The translations under genes and the position numbers were made by a program. A DNA stretch of 64,000 nucleotides from DASUPK01 sp963743575 (GTDB lineage: Bacteria; Actinomycetota; Thermoleophilia; Solirubrobacterales; 70-9): contig CAVUQC010000007.1 of NCBI GenBank assembly GCA_963743575.1, positions 372,001 through 436,000 on the forward strand, given 5' to 3'. This document shows, piece after piece, positions 35,686-43,942 of the stretch. Each line of letters opens with the position of its first letter. Within the stretch, counting starts at the first letter, position 1. Under the pieces are notes generated by a model. The model was given only the letters and a program-made list of their open reading frames with translations, was not told the DNA's origin and did no database searches.

Positions 35686-35695
35686 TTGCATACAG
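35686..35695. promoter_or_regulatory. GntR-type operator half-site pair 2
   Basis: TTGCATACAG (with GATTGC following) lies mid-way in the divergent region, 75 bases from the first copy, about seven helical turns. That spacing would allow two dimers to act on both promoters together. Confidence 0.45.
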
Positions 35696-35766
35696 GATTG
35701 CGGTGAGGCAAGATACACACGGAGCGCCGGGAGCGCCAGAGCAGGTATCTAGAGAGGAGAAGGCTG

Positions 35767-37254
35767 ATGGAGGTTGCGACGCAGACCGAGGTCCGCACCG
35801 GGGACCTGATCACGGACGACGTCCTCGACGGAAAGATCTACAGCGGTGGCTGGCAGCAGACCAGCGAACGGCTCGAGGTGCACAACCCCGCCACCGACGA
35901 GCACCTGGCCTCGGTCGGCAGCGCCGCCCGGGACGACGTGCTGAAAGCTTCGAAGCTGGCCTCCGAGGCGCAGCCCGCGTGGGCCGCGACCCCGGGACCC
36001 GAGCGGGCGGCGATCCTCAACGCCACGGCCGACGCGCTGGAGAGCGCCCACGAGGAGATCGAGTGGTGGCTCATCCACGAGGGCGGCGGCGTCCCCCAGA
36101 AGGCCGCCTTCGAGGTCGGGGAGGCTGCGAAGGAGCTTCGTGCCGCCGGTGCTCTGACCGCCGGGTCCATCGGCGAGGTGCTCCCGAACGAGCAGGGCCG
36201 GCTCAGTATGGCCAAGCGCCTCCCGGTCGGAGTGGTCGGCGTGATCGCGCCGTGGAACTTCCCGATGATCCTCGCCATGCGTTCCGTGGCGCCGGCGCTG
36301 GCGCTCGGCAACGCGGTGCTGCTCAAGTGCGACCCCCACACTCCGGTATGCGGCGGACTGGCGTTCGCTCGCGCCTTCGAGGAGGCCGGGATGCCGGAGA
36401 ACGTCTTCCAGGTCCTCCCCGGCGGAGTCGAGCCGGGCGAGGCGATCTGCGAGGCACCGGAGGTTCGGATGGTGTCCTTCACCGGCTCGACCCGCGCGGG
36501 CCGCGCGGTCGGTGCGCTCGCCGGGGGCAACCTAAAGCGGGTGGCTCTCGAGCTCGGCGGGAAGAGCTCCTTCATCGTCCTCGACGACGCCGACATCGAG
36601 AAGGCGAGCTCTTGTGGATCGTTCGGGACCTTCTTCCATCAGGGCCAGATCTGCATGGCCTCCGGCCGGCACCTCGTGCACGAGTCGGTGGCGGACGAGT
36701 ACATCTCCAAACTCGCCGAGCGGGCGGCGCGGCTCCCCGTCGGGGATCCGGGCAAGGAGGAGGTCGCACTCGGGCCGATCATCAACCGGCGGCAGATCGA
36801 CCGCGTCCAGGAGATCGTTGACGACGCCGTCAAGGCCGGGGCCGACCTGAAGGCGGGCGGCAAGGGCGACCCGCCCTTCTTCCCGCCGACGGTTCTCGCC
36901 AACGTCAGCCGGGATATGCGTGCCTGGAACGAGGAGATCTTCGGGCCGGTCGCGCCGGTGATGACCTTCTCCGACGAGGACGAGGCCGTGGAAATCGCCA
37001 ACGACACCGAGTACGGGCTCTCCGGCGCGGTCTACACGTCCTCGCACGAGCGCGGACGTGAGCTGGCCGACAAGCTCGACACGGGGCTGGTCCACATCAT
37101 GGACTCGACCGTCTACGACGATCCGCTGGCGCCGTTCGGCGGCCGCGGAGCGTCCGGCAACGGGGGTCGCTTCGGCGGCCACTTCAGCGTCGAGGAGTTC
37201 ACGGAGGTGCGCTGGATCACCGAGCAGCCAGAGCCCGCCAGCTACCCCTTCTAG
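35767..37254 (+). CDS. Aldehyde dehydrogenase, benzaldehyde/vanillin dehydrogenase-like
   Basis: 495 aa from ATG 35767, with GAGGAGAAGG upstream. It has Asn164 (IAPWNFP), FTGS at about 238, Glu262 (LELGGKSS) and Cys296 (GQICMAS). The C-terminal YDDPLAPFGGRGASGNGGRFGG is typical of benzaldehyde dehydrogenase (XylC/VdhA-like) enzymes. It oxidises an aromatic aldehyde to the acid. It is the first gene of the plus-strand block and would be controlled by the divergent GntR protein. The next gene begins 6 bases after its stop. Confidence 0.87.
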   Translation: MEVATQTEVRTGDLITDDVLDGKIYSGGWQQTSERLEVHNPATDEHLASVGSAARDDVLKASKLASEAQPAWAATPGPERAAILNATADALESAHEEIEWWLIHEGGGVPQKAAFEVGEAAKELRAAGALTAGSIGEVLPNEQGRLSMAKRLPVGVVGVIAPWNFPMILAMRSVAPALALGNAVLLKCDPHTPVCGGLAFARAFEEAGMPENVFQVLPGGVEPGEAICEAPEVRMVSFTGSTRAGRAVGALAGGNLKRVALELGGKSSFIVLDDADIEKASSCGSFGTFFHQGQICMASGRHLVHESVADEYISKLAERAARLPVGDPGKEEVALGPIINRRQIDRVQEIVDDAVKAGADLKAGGKGDPPFFPPTVLANVSRDMRAWNEEIFGPVAPVMTFSDEDEAVEIANDTEYGLSGAVYTSSHERGRELADKLDTGLVHIMDSTVYDDPLAPFGGRGASGNGGRFGGHFSVEEFTEVRWITEQPEPASYPF

Positions 37255-37260
37255 TAGCGG

Positions 37261-38112
37261 GTGCACTTCGAACTCGAAGCACTCGGGCGCTGGACCGAGG
37301 AACGCGTCACGCCGGCCAGCCAGGAGGGCATCTCCGCCTACGCGCGGGCGACGGACGACGAGGCGGCGCTGGCGCTCGGTGGCCGGGTGGCGCCTCCCGT
37401 CTACGCGATCGTCCCCGTCTGGGAGGTCCTCCAGGAGGCGGCAAGATGGATGGCCCCGGAGGAGGCCCGCAAGCAGGTCGTGCACGGCGACCAGGACATC
37501 CTGATCTCGGCGCCGATCGAGGCCGGGATGGAGCTGCACGCCCGGGCGGCTGCCGTCGGCGTCCATCCGAAGGAGTCGGGGACGACGGTGATCCTGAAGA
37601 CGGAGACCCGCGACGGCGACGGGAGTCTGCTCAACGAGCAGTACGTGACCGAGTTCTACCGCGGGATCGTCGGGGACGAGGGAGGCGGCGAGCCGGCGCC
37701 CGATCACCGGATGCCGAAGGAGCTCGCCGAGTCCGATCCGGCGGACGAGGTCTCATATCCGCTTCCCGAGGACATCACCTCGCGCTACTCAGAGGCCTCC
37801 GGCGACCGTAACCAGATCCACCTCGATCCGGAGTTCGCCAAGGCGGCGGGGCTGCCCGGGATCATCGTCCACGGCCTCTGCATGATGGCCTTCGCCGGGC
37901 GGGCGGTGCTCTCCTCGCAGGGCGACGAGAGCCCTGCCGAGGTTCGCCGCCTCGCCGTCCGGTTCTCCCACCCGGTCCGGCCGGGCGACCGCCTCACCAC
38001 CCGGGTCTGGAACGGTGATGGCGGTTCGGTCCGGTTCGAGACGCTCGACGGCTCGGGCGCCACCGTCCTTCGGGACGGGCTCGCCGAGCTCGGGGGAGAC
38101 GGTCGGCCGTGA
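37261..38112 (+). CDS. Double hot-dog MaoC-like hydratase
   Basis: 283 aa. The N-terminal half (about 1-145) is a FAS1-type dehydratase hot-dog (SQEGISAYARATDDEAALALG). The C-terminal half carries the MaoC signature YSEASGDRNQIHLDPEFAKAAGLPGIIVHGLCMM, with catalytic Asp and His. It adds or removes water on an enoyl-CoA or related thioester. GTG 37261 has no obvious SD, so coupling to the aldehyde dehydrogenase is likely. It overlaps the next gene by 4 bases (GTGA). Confidence 0.82.
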   Translation: MHFELEALGRWTEERVTPASQEGISAYARATDDEAALALGGRVAPPVYAIVPVWEVLQEAARWMAPEEARKQVVHGDQDILISAPIEAGMELHARAAAVGVHPKESGTTVILKTETRDGDGSLLNEQYVTEFYRGIVGDEGGGEPAPDHRMPKELAESDPADEVSYPLPEDITSRYSEASGDRNQIHLDPEFAKAAGLPGIIVHGLCMMAFAGRAVLSSQGDESPAEVRRLAVRFSHPVRPGDRLTTRVWNGDGGSVRFETLDGSGATVLRDGLAELGGDGRP

Positions 38113-38978
38113 TCGATCTCGACGCCGTAAAGGCGATCGACGTCCACACCCACGTCGAGGTCTCCCGCGACGGACACGACCCGATCCCGCCGGAGCTCCG
38201 GCAGGCTTCACAGAAGTACTTCCGCGACGGCGGCGGCACGCCGACCATCGACGACGTCGGGCGGTACTACCGCGAGAGGGAAATGGCGGCCGTCGTCTTC
38301 ACGGTCGACTGGGAGTCGCAGTCGGGACGTCCCCCGGTGCCGAACGAGGAGGTGCTGGAGGGCGCCGCCGAGTACTCCGACGTCCTGATCCCGTTCGCGA
38401 GCATCGACCCGTCGAGACCGGACACCGTTGAGCGCGCCCGAGGGCTGATCGCCGACTACGACGTCCGCGGCTTCAAGTTCCACCCGAACCTCCAGGCGTT
38501 CTTCCCCAACGACCGCTCCGCCTACCCCCTATACGAGGTGATCGCCGAGGCGGGGGTTCCCGCCCTCTTCCACACAGGGCACAGCGGCATCGGCTCCGGC
38601 CTGCCGGGCGGCGGCGGGATCAGGCTGAAGTACTCGAACCCCATATATGTGGACGACGTCGCGGCGGACTTCCCAGAGATGCGAATCGTGCTCGCCCACC
38701 CCTCCTTCCCGTGGCAGGACGAGGCGCTCTCGATCGCCATGCACAAGCCCGAGGTCTACATCGACCTCTCGGGCTGGTCGCCAAAGTACTTCCCGCCCCT
38801 GCTGGTCCGCTACGCGAACTCCCTGCTCAAAAAACAGGTCCTGTTCGGGTCGGACTACCCGATGATCACGCCCGAGCGCTGGCTCAAGGACTTCGAGCGC
38901 CTCGACATCGACGACGCGGTGAAGCCGCTCATTCTCAAGGAAAACGCCTCCCGGTTGCTCGGATTGAGCTCAAATTAG
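38109..38978 (+). CDS. Amidohydrolase-family (ACMSD-like) decarboxylase or hydrolase
   Basis: 289 aa. Metal-dependent amidohydrolase-2 barrel: HxH in IDVHTHVEV (about 11-15), RGFKFHPN, His in LFHTGHSG, His in IVLAHPSFPW and the late Asp in LFGSDYPMI. This group includes gamma-resorcylate and 5-carboxyvanillate decarboxylases as well as hydrolases. With an aldehyde dehydrogenase and a MaoC protein just upstream, decarboxylation of an aromatic acid or hydrolysis of a ring-opened product is plausible. The reaction is not determined. Confidence 0.8.
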   Translation: MIDLDAVKAIDVHTHVEVSRDGHDPIPPELRQASQKYFRDGGGTPTIDDVGRYYREREMAAVVFTVDWESQSGRPPVPNEEVLEGAAEYSDVLIPFASIDPSRPDTVERARGLIADYDVRGFKFHPNLQAFFPNDRSAYPLYEVIAEAGVPALFHTGHSGIGSGLPGGGGIRLKYSNPIYVDDVAADFPEMRIVLAHPSFPWQDEALSIAMHKPEVYIDLSGWSPKYFPPLLVRYANSLLKKQVLFGSDYPMITPERWLKDFERLDIDDAVKPLILKENASRLLGLSSN

Positions 38979-39016
38979 GCGTACGCAAAACAAACCAAAC
39001 GAAATGACTTTCTTGG

Positions 39017-39024
39017 TATAGGAT
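39017..39024 (+). promoter_or_regulatory. Candidate -10 upstream of the Liv-type importer
   Basis: TATAGGAT (containing TAGGAT, 39019-39024) lies in an AT-rich patch of the 101-base gap before the binding-protein gene, 55 bases ahead of GTG 39080. No convincing -35 is seen. A separate promoter here would make the importer's binding protein independent of the upstream enzymes. Confidence 0.35.
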
Positions 39025-39079
39025 CACGCCAGGGCCGCCGGAACCGACCGGAGGCACGCTGACAGAGGAGGAGAGATCG

Positions 39080-40414
39080 GTGAAGAGCTACTTCGGCTCG
39101 AAGAGAGGGCGATCCGTCACCACGCTGCTTGTGGTCGCGGCCGGCCTTTCCCTTGTCGTCTCAGCATGCGGCGGCAGCGGAAACAAAAGCAGCAACAGCG
39201 GATCAGTCGTAGACAATCCAAAGTGCGGCAACGGCAACGGCCAGAAGCCAACCGGCACGCCGATCAAGATCGGCGCGATCGCAACGAAGCAGCCCGGTAC
39301 TGACTTCACCGATGGCGAGAGCGCTGCCCAGGCGTACTTCAACTGCGTCAACGCCAACGGTGGTGTGAACGGTCACCCGATTCAGTACTTCCCGGAGACC
39401 GAGCAGACCGACCCGGCGCAGAATGCGGCGCTCGCGAGGAAGCTCGTCGAGACCGACCACGTCGTCGGCATGGCCGGCGGGTTCAGCCTGATCGAGTGTG
39501 ACGTCAACCACGGCTACTACGAGCAGAAGGGCATCGCGGTTCTGAATGCCGGTATCGCTCCGTCGTGCTGGTCGACGCCGAACAGCGCTCCCGTGAACAT
39601 GGGTCCGCGCTACAGCTCGGACGGTGCCGTCCAGGCAGTAATCCGCCAGGGCGTCGACAAGATTGCGTTCGACCAGTCGAACGTGCCGGGCACCGGCTAT
39701 ATCGCCGCCGGCCCGAAGATCGTGGCCGACGCGGCGGGTGTGCCGATCAGCGAGTCGACCGACAACGTGCCGATCCAGGACGCGAACTCGGTCGCAGTGC
39801 GGTTGACGCAGGAGGCCGGCTCGAATGGGGCCGTCGTCCTCAACTTCACGCCGCCCGAGGCGCTGAAGATCCTCCAGGCCGCCCAGCAGCAGGGCCTTGA
39901 GGACAGCGTCAAGGCGTGGGGCTGCTCGACGCCGTGCAACACGGACTTCCTGGCGCAGGCGCTGGGGACGAAGTGGGACGGCAAGCTGCTCGTCAATGCC
40001 GAGCTCAACGTGACCGATTTCGACGGTCCCGACTCAGAGCGGTATCGCTCGGTCATGAAGCAGTACGGCCAAGCAGTGACCGGCGGTCTGGGCAGCTTCA
40101 GCCAGATGGGGTACCTGATGGGCGAGTTCATGACCAACGCCCTGGAGACGGTCAAGGGTCCCTACACGCTGCAGAGCGTGAACGACGCCGTGTTCAACCT
40201 GAAGGACCAGAAGACGGACATCCTGTGCCGGCCCTGGTACTTCGGCAAGAACGCGCCACTGCACATCCCCAACAATGTCGACTGGACCACCACGCCGGAC
40301 AACGGCCGCATGGTTCAGAAGGAGGATTGCTTCGACATCAGCGGAGATGAACCGGACATTGCGAAGGTCCGACAGATTCAGACGGCGGACCCGAGCCTGA
40401 CCGGCGGAAGTTGA
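39080..40414 (+). CDS. ABC transporter substrate-binding lipoprotein (LivK-type)
   Basis: 444 aa from GTG 39080 with AGGAGGAG upstream. Lipoprotein signal: basic start, hydrophobic stretch and lipobox VSAC with Cys30, then a Gly/Ser/Asn linker. The type I periplasmic-binding fold follows, beginning IKIGAIATKQPG and with a VETDHVVGMAGGFS segment. LivK-like proteins bind branched-chain amino acids, amides or aromatic acids; the catabolic setting favours an aromatic or branched organic acid. Six or more cysteines in the mature protein (for example CSTPCNT) suggest disulphides. It precedes the permease genes. Confidence 0.9.
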   Translation: MKSYFGSKRGRSVTTLLVVAAGLSLVVSACGGSGNKSSNSGSVVDNPKCGNGNGQKPTGTPIKIGAIATKQPGTDFTDGESAAQAYFNCVNANGGVNGHPIQYFPETEQTDPAQNAALARKLVETDHVVGMAGGFSLIECDVNHGYYEQKGIAVLNAGIAPSCWSTPNSAPVNMGPRYSSDGAVQAVIRQGVDKIAFDQSNVPGTGYIAAGPKIVADAAGVPISESTDNVPIQDANSVAVRLTQEAGSNGAVVLNFTPPEALKILQAAQQQGLEDSVKAWGCSTPCNTDFLAQALGTKWDGKLLVNAELNVTDFDGPDSERYRSVMKQYGQAVTGGLGSFSQMGYLMGEFMTNALETVKGPYTLQSVNDAVFNLKDQKTDILCRPWYFGKNAPLHIPNNVDWTTTPDNGRMVQKEDCFDISGDEPDIAKVRQIQTADPSLTGGS

Positions 40415-40436
40415 GAAGGGGGCTGTGAGTCACTAG

Positions 40437-41339
40437 ATGCCGAGTTGGCACGACTTCCAGCCCTTCATCGTCACCGGCCTGGCCCTCGGCGGGGTGTACG
40501 CCCTGTCGGGGGCCGGGATGGTGGTTCTCTACCGGACCACGGGGGTGTTGAACCTGGCCTTCGGCGCGGTCGGGGCGATGGGCGGCCTGATCGCGTGGGA
40601 CCTGATCAACAACTCGCTGTGGCCCGAGTGGCCCTCCTACGGGGTCGCCGTGCTCTTCTGCGCGGCCGTGACGCTCGCCTACGGCGTCATCCTGGGCCCG
40701 GCCCTCGCCAAGCGCGACGCGCTTGTGAAGGCGACGGCCACCCTCGGGCTGGCCTTGATCCTGTTGGGGACCATGTCTTGGATCTGGAGCGACAAGGCCC
40801 GCTCACAGGTGCTGCCCACCTCGACCCATGCCTTCGACATCGGCCAGGTGGCCGTCACCTGGACACAGGTGATCGCCTTCGGCCTGGGAGTCTTCGTCGT
40901 CTTCGGGACGGGGGCATTCCTCAAGTACACGAAGCTCGGCACCGCGATGCGGGGGCTCGCGAACGATCGCGAGATCACCGCAACGCTTGGGGTGCCGGTG
41001 AGGTGGGTGGAGGCGCAGGCCTGGCTCGTCTCCGGGCTGCTCTCCGGGGTCTCCGGCCTGCTGCTCTCTGACCTGGTCGGCCTCGACGCGGTCAGCCTGA
41101 CCTTCCTGGTGATCTCATCGCTGGCGGCGGCGCTGATCGCCAGGCTGAGATCGCTGACGGTCACATTCTTCGCGGCGCTCGCGGTCGGCTTGGTCAGCGC
41201 CCTGGCGACGCCGATCAACTCCGTCTCGGAGTACCGCAACATGGCACCGTTCGTGATCGCGACGCTTGCGCTGCTGGTGATCTCTCGCAAGCGCGAGATC
41301 TCGTTCACGGGGACAGGTTTGGGCAATGGACGCAACTAA
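40437..41339 (+). CDS. livH: ABC transporter permease (LivH-type)
   Basis: 300 aa with eight or so membrane segments. It starts PFIVTGLALGGVYALSGAGMVVLYRTTGVLNLAFGAVG, the hallmark LivH N-terminus, and has the coupling EAA-like loop around RGLANDREITATLGVPVRWVEA. It forms half of the importer's channel. ATG 40437 has GAAGGGGG well upstream. Its 3' end overlaps livM by 14 bases. Confidence 0.93.
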   Translation: MPSWHDFQPFIVTGLALGGVYALSGAGMVVLYRTTGVLNLAFGAVGAMGGLIAWDLINNSLWPEWPSYGVAVLFCAAVTLAYGVILGPALAKRDALVKATATLGLALILLGTMSWIWSDKARSQVLPTSTHAFDIGQVAVTWTQVIAFGLGVFVVFGTGAFLKYTKLGTAMRGLANDREITATLGVPVRWVEAQAWLVSGLLSGVSGLLLSDLVGLDAVSLTFLVISSLAAALIARLRSLTVTFFAALAVGLVSALATPINSVSEYRNMAPFVIATLALLVISRKREISFTGTGLGNGRN

Positions 41340-42423
41340 GGCTCCAGGCGGAAGCCGGGTGACACGGGCGCTCCGCCCGGCCTCGAACCTGGAGACGGGA
41401 GAGAGGATCCGGATAGCCGTAATCGCCGTACTGCTCGCCTTCGTCCTGCTGGTTCTGCCCTCGATGCTGAGCAACTACTGGACGGACGTGGCGACGGCGG
41501 TGGTGATCTACACGATCGTCGCCCTCGGGCTCGGGCTGCTGATGGGACGCGTCGGTCTCGTCTCGCTCGGACAGGTGGCGGTGCTGGCGCTCGCGGCCTG
41601 GGTGGGCGCACGGCTGCTGTTCGCGACGGGCCTCCCCTTCCCCGTGGTGGCCATCATGACCGGATTGATCACGATGGTCCTCGGCTCGCTGATCGGCCTG
41701 CCCGCGCTGCGGGTCAGCGGCCTCTACCTGGCGCTGATCACCCTGATGCTCGCCGGAGCAATCACCGTCGTGATCGCCGCGACCCAGTTCCCGAACGGGG
41801 GCAGTGGCTTTCTCGGCCACACCAACGCGACGACCGGCGCGCATGAGATAAGGCGTCCGAGCATCGCCACGGGCGAGCACGCCTTCTTCCGCTACTGCGT
41901 GATCTGGGCTGCCCTGATGTTCCTGCTTGGCCTCTGGCACGTGCGCGGGAAGCCCGGGCGGGCCTGGGCGACGATTCGCCAGTCAGAGCCGGCGGCGCTC
42001 GCCGCGGGAATCAACATCAGCCTCTACAAGATGTGGGCCTTCGCACTCGCCTCCTTCATGACCGGGATCGCCGGCGCGCTGCTGGCCAGCAGCTCGGGCA
42101 CCCTCTACAACCTCACCTTCCCGACCCAGGACTCGATCATCCTGCTCGCGGTCGTCCTGATGGGCGGGATCTACAGCCTCTGGGGCGCGGTGGTCGCCGG
42201 CATCCTGATCAAGCTGCTTCCCGCGCTCCTCGATAACTGGGGGCTGCCTCCCGACCTATTGACCATCCTCTTCGGCCTCGGGGTGATCCAGGTGCTCACC
42301 ACGGCGCCCGCCGGCCTCGTCGACCAGTTCCCGAAGGACATGGCGAAGCTGGGGCGCTTTCTCTGGCGAGCGGTGGGCAGCCCGGGGTCCCGGGCTGCGG
42401 GCGGCACGGCGGGGTCGGAATGA
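41326..42423 (+). CDS. livM: ABC transporter permease (LivM-type)
   Basis: 365 aa. About ten membrane segments; LGLGLLMGRVGLVSLGQVAVLALAAW is the LivM core, and RGKPGRAWATIRQSEPAALAAGINISLYKMWAFALASFMTGIAGALLA is the conserved coupling loop and following helix. It begins inside the end of livH and its stop overlaps the livG start (ATGA). The central cytoplasmic insert (NGGSGFLGHTNATTGAHEIRR) is where the substrate-specific segment lies in this family. Confidence 0.92.
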   Translation: MDATKAPGGSRVTRALRPASNLETGERIRIAVIAVLLAFVLLVLPSMLSNYWTDVATAVVIYTIVALGLGLLMGRVGLVSLGQVAVLALAAWVGARLLFATGLPFPVVAIMTGLITMVLGSLIGLPALRVSGLYLALITLMLAGAITVVIAATQFPNGGSGFLGHTNATTGAHEIRRPSIATGEHAFFRYCVIWAALMFLLGLWHVRGKPGRAWATIRQSEPAALAAGINISLYKMWAFALASFMTGIAGALLASSSGTLYNLTFPTQDSIILLAVVLMGGIYSLWGAVVAGILIKLLPALLDNWGLPPDLLTILFGLGVIQVLTTAPAGLVDQFPKDMAKLGRFLWRAVGSPGSRAAGGTAGSE

Positions 42424-43139
42424 TCAAGGTCGAGAGCCTCGAGGTCCGGTTCGGCGGTGTCAAGCCGATCGACCAGATGACGGTCACCTTCCCCGGCGGG
42501 ACCTGCGGTCTGATCGGCCCGAACGGAGCGGGCAAGACCACCTTCTTCAACGTGCTGAGCGGGTTCGTCAAGCCCGCGAGCGGAACTGTGACCGCCTTCG
42601 ACCAGGACCTGCTCGCGATGACCGACTTCCGGCGGGCCCGCTGGGGGTTGCGCCGCACCTTCCAGACCGAGCAGGCGATCGAGGAGCTGTCGCTGTACGA
42701 CAACGTCGCGATGGTCGAGGAGCACTCCTCCAACAACGGGGGCTCCTCCCGACGCGAGGACGTCCTCGGAGCACTCCAATTCGTCGGCCTCGGCGACAAA
42801 GAACCCAGCACCAAGGTAGGGACGCTAGGCGCACGCGAGCGACGCCTGGTCGAGATAGCGCGGGCGGTCGTCGGCAAGCCCCGCGCGGTGCTGCTCGACG
42901 AGCCCGCCGCCGGCCTCCCCGACGAGGAAACTGAGCACATGGGATCGGTTATCCGCCGAATCCCCGAGGAGATCGGAGCGCTTGTGATCCTGGTCGACCA
43001 CGACATGACGCTGGTGTCCGCCTGCTGCGAGCTCACCTCCGTGCTCGATTTCGGCAAGCTGATCGCGTCCGGGCCGACCGACGAGGTGCTCCGCGACGAG
43101 CACGTCGTCCGCGCCTATCTGGGAGCCGAGGACGTATGA
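42420..43139 (+). CDS. livG: ABC transporter ATP-binding protein (LivG-type) with divergent signature motif
   Basis: 239 aa. Walker A GPNGAGKTT (about 34-42), Walker B AVLLDEPAAG (about 155), D-loop and VDHDM switch His are intact. The ABC signature, normally LSYGQQR or LSGGQ, reads TLGARERR, so the serine and second glycine that contact ATP are lost. In a heterodimer with LivF, whose signature LSGGE is canonical, this gives one degenerate site, as in other asymmetric ABC pairs. ATGA overlaps join it to livM and livF. Confidence 0.92.
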   Translation: MIKVESLEVRFGGVKPIDQMTVTFPGGTCGLIGPNGAGKTTFFNVLSGFVKPASGTVTAFDQDLLAMTDFRRARWGLRRTFQTEQAIEELSLYDNVAMVEEHSSNNGGSSRREDVLGALQFVGLGDKEPSTKVGTLGARERRLVEIARAVVGKPRAVLLDEPAAGLPDEETEHMGSVIRRIPEEIGALVILVDHDMTLVSACCELTSVLDFGKLIASGPTDEVLRDEHVVRAYLGAEDV

Positions 43140-43942
43140 GCCCGACTGCCAAGGAGAAGGCGCCCGCCACCGAGGCCAAGACCGAGGCGGCGAAGAAGCG
43201 CGACGTACTCATCCTCGAGGGCCTCACCGTCGCCCGCGGAGGTCGGCCGGTCGTGCGAGACGTCTCGCTCAGCATTCCCGCCGCCGAGGTGACAGCGTTG
43301 CTCGGCCCGAACGGCGCCGGGAAGTCGAGCCTGGTGCTCGCCGTCGGCGGGGTGCTGCGCCCCGAGTCGGGTTCGGTGAACCTGAACGGCGACGACCTGA
43401 CCAAGCGGCGCCCCGAGAAAATCCGCGCCGCAGGGGTCGCCGTAGTCCCCGAGGGCCGGCGGCTGCTGCCCGAACTGACCGTCGAGGACAACCTCCGGGT
43501 CGCCACTTACGCGCTCAGTCGTGCCGATGCCGACCAGGGCATGAACTACGCCCTGGAGATGTTCCCGGAGCTGAAGGCCCGCTTCACCACCACGGCGCGC
43601 TCGCTCTCTGGCGGGGAGCAGCAGATGGTCGTCCTCGCGCAGGCGCTGGTCAGCAAACCCAAGTTCATCCTGATCGATGAGCTGTCTCTGGGGCTGGCGC
43701 CCGTGGTGGTCAAGCGGCTGGTGCCTACGATCGAGAAGCTCGCGGCGGAGGGCATCGGCGTGCTCCTGATCGAGCAGTTCGCAACGCTCGCACTGGGGAT
43801 GGCGAACCAGGCGTACGTGATGGGCCACGGAAAGATCGAGTTCTCGGGTTCCGCCGGCGAGCTCAAGCGCAAGCCTGAGCTGCTCCAGTCGGCCTACCTG
43901 ACTCGAGCCAGCACGACCAACGGAGGCGAGGGAAAGAAATGA
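43136..43942 (+). CDS. livF: ABC transporter ATP-binding protein (LivF-type)
   Basis: 268 aa, longer than usual LivF (about 235) by a charged N-terminal extension (SPTAKEKAPATEAKTEAAKKR). Walker A GPNGAGKSS (about 59-67), Q-loop region PEGRRLLPELTVEDNL, signature SLSGGEQQ (about 157) and Walker B FILIDELSLG. It energises import together with LivG. The ATGA overlap with the following E1-alpha gene is unusual and ties the importer to a metabolic enzyme. Confidence 0.93.
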   Translation: MSPTAKEKAPATEAKTEAAKKRDVLILEGLTVARGGRPVVRDVSLSIPAAEVTALLGPNGAGKSSLVLAVGGVLRPESGSVNLNGDDLTKRRPEKIRAAGVAVVPEGRRLLPELTVEDNLRVATYALSRADADQGMNYALEMFPELKARFTTTARSLSGGEQQMVVLAQALVSKPKFILIDELSLGLAPVVVKRLVPTIEKLAAEGIGVLLIEQFATLALGMANQAYVMGHGKIEFSGSAGELKRKPELLQSAYLTRASTTNGGEGKK

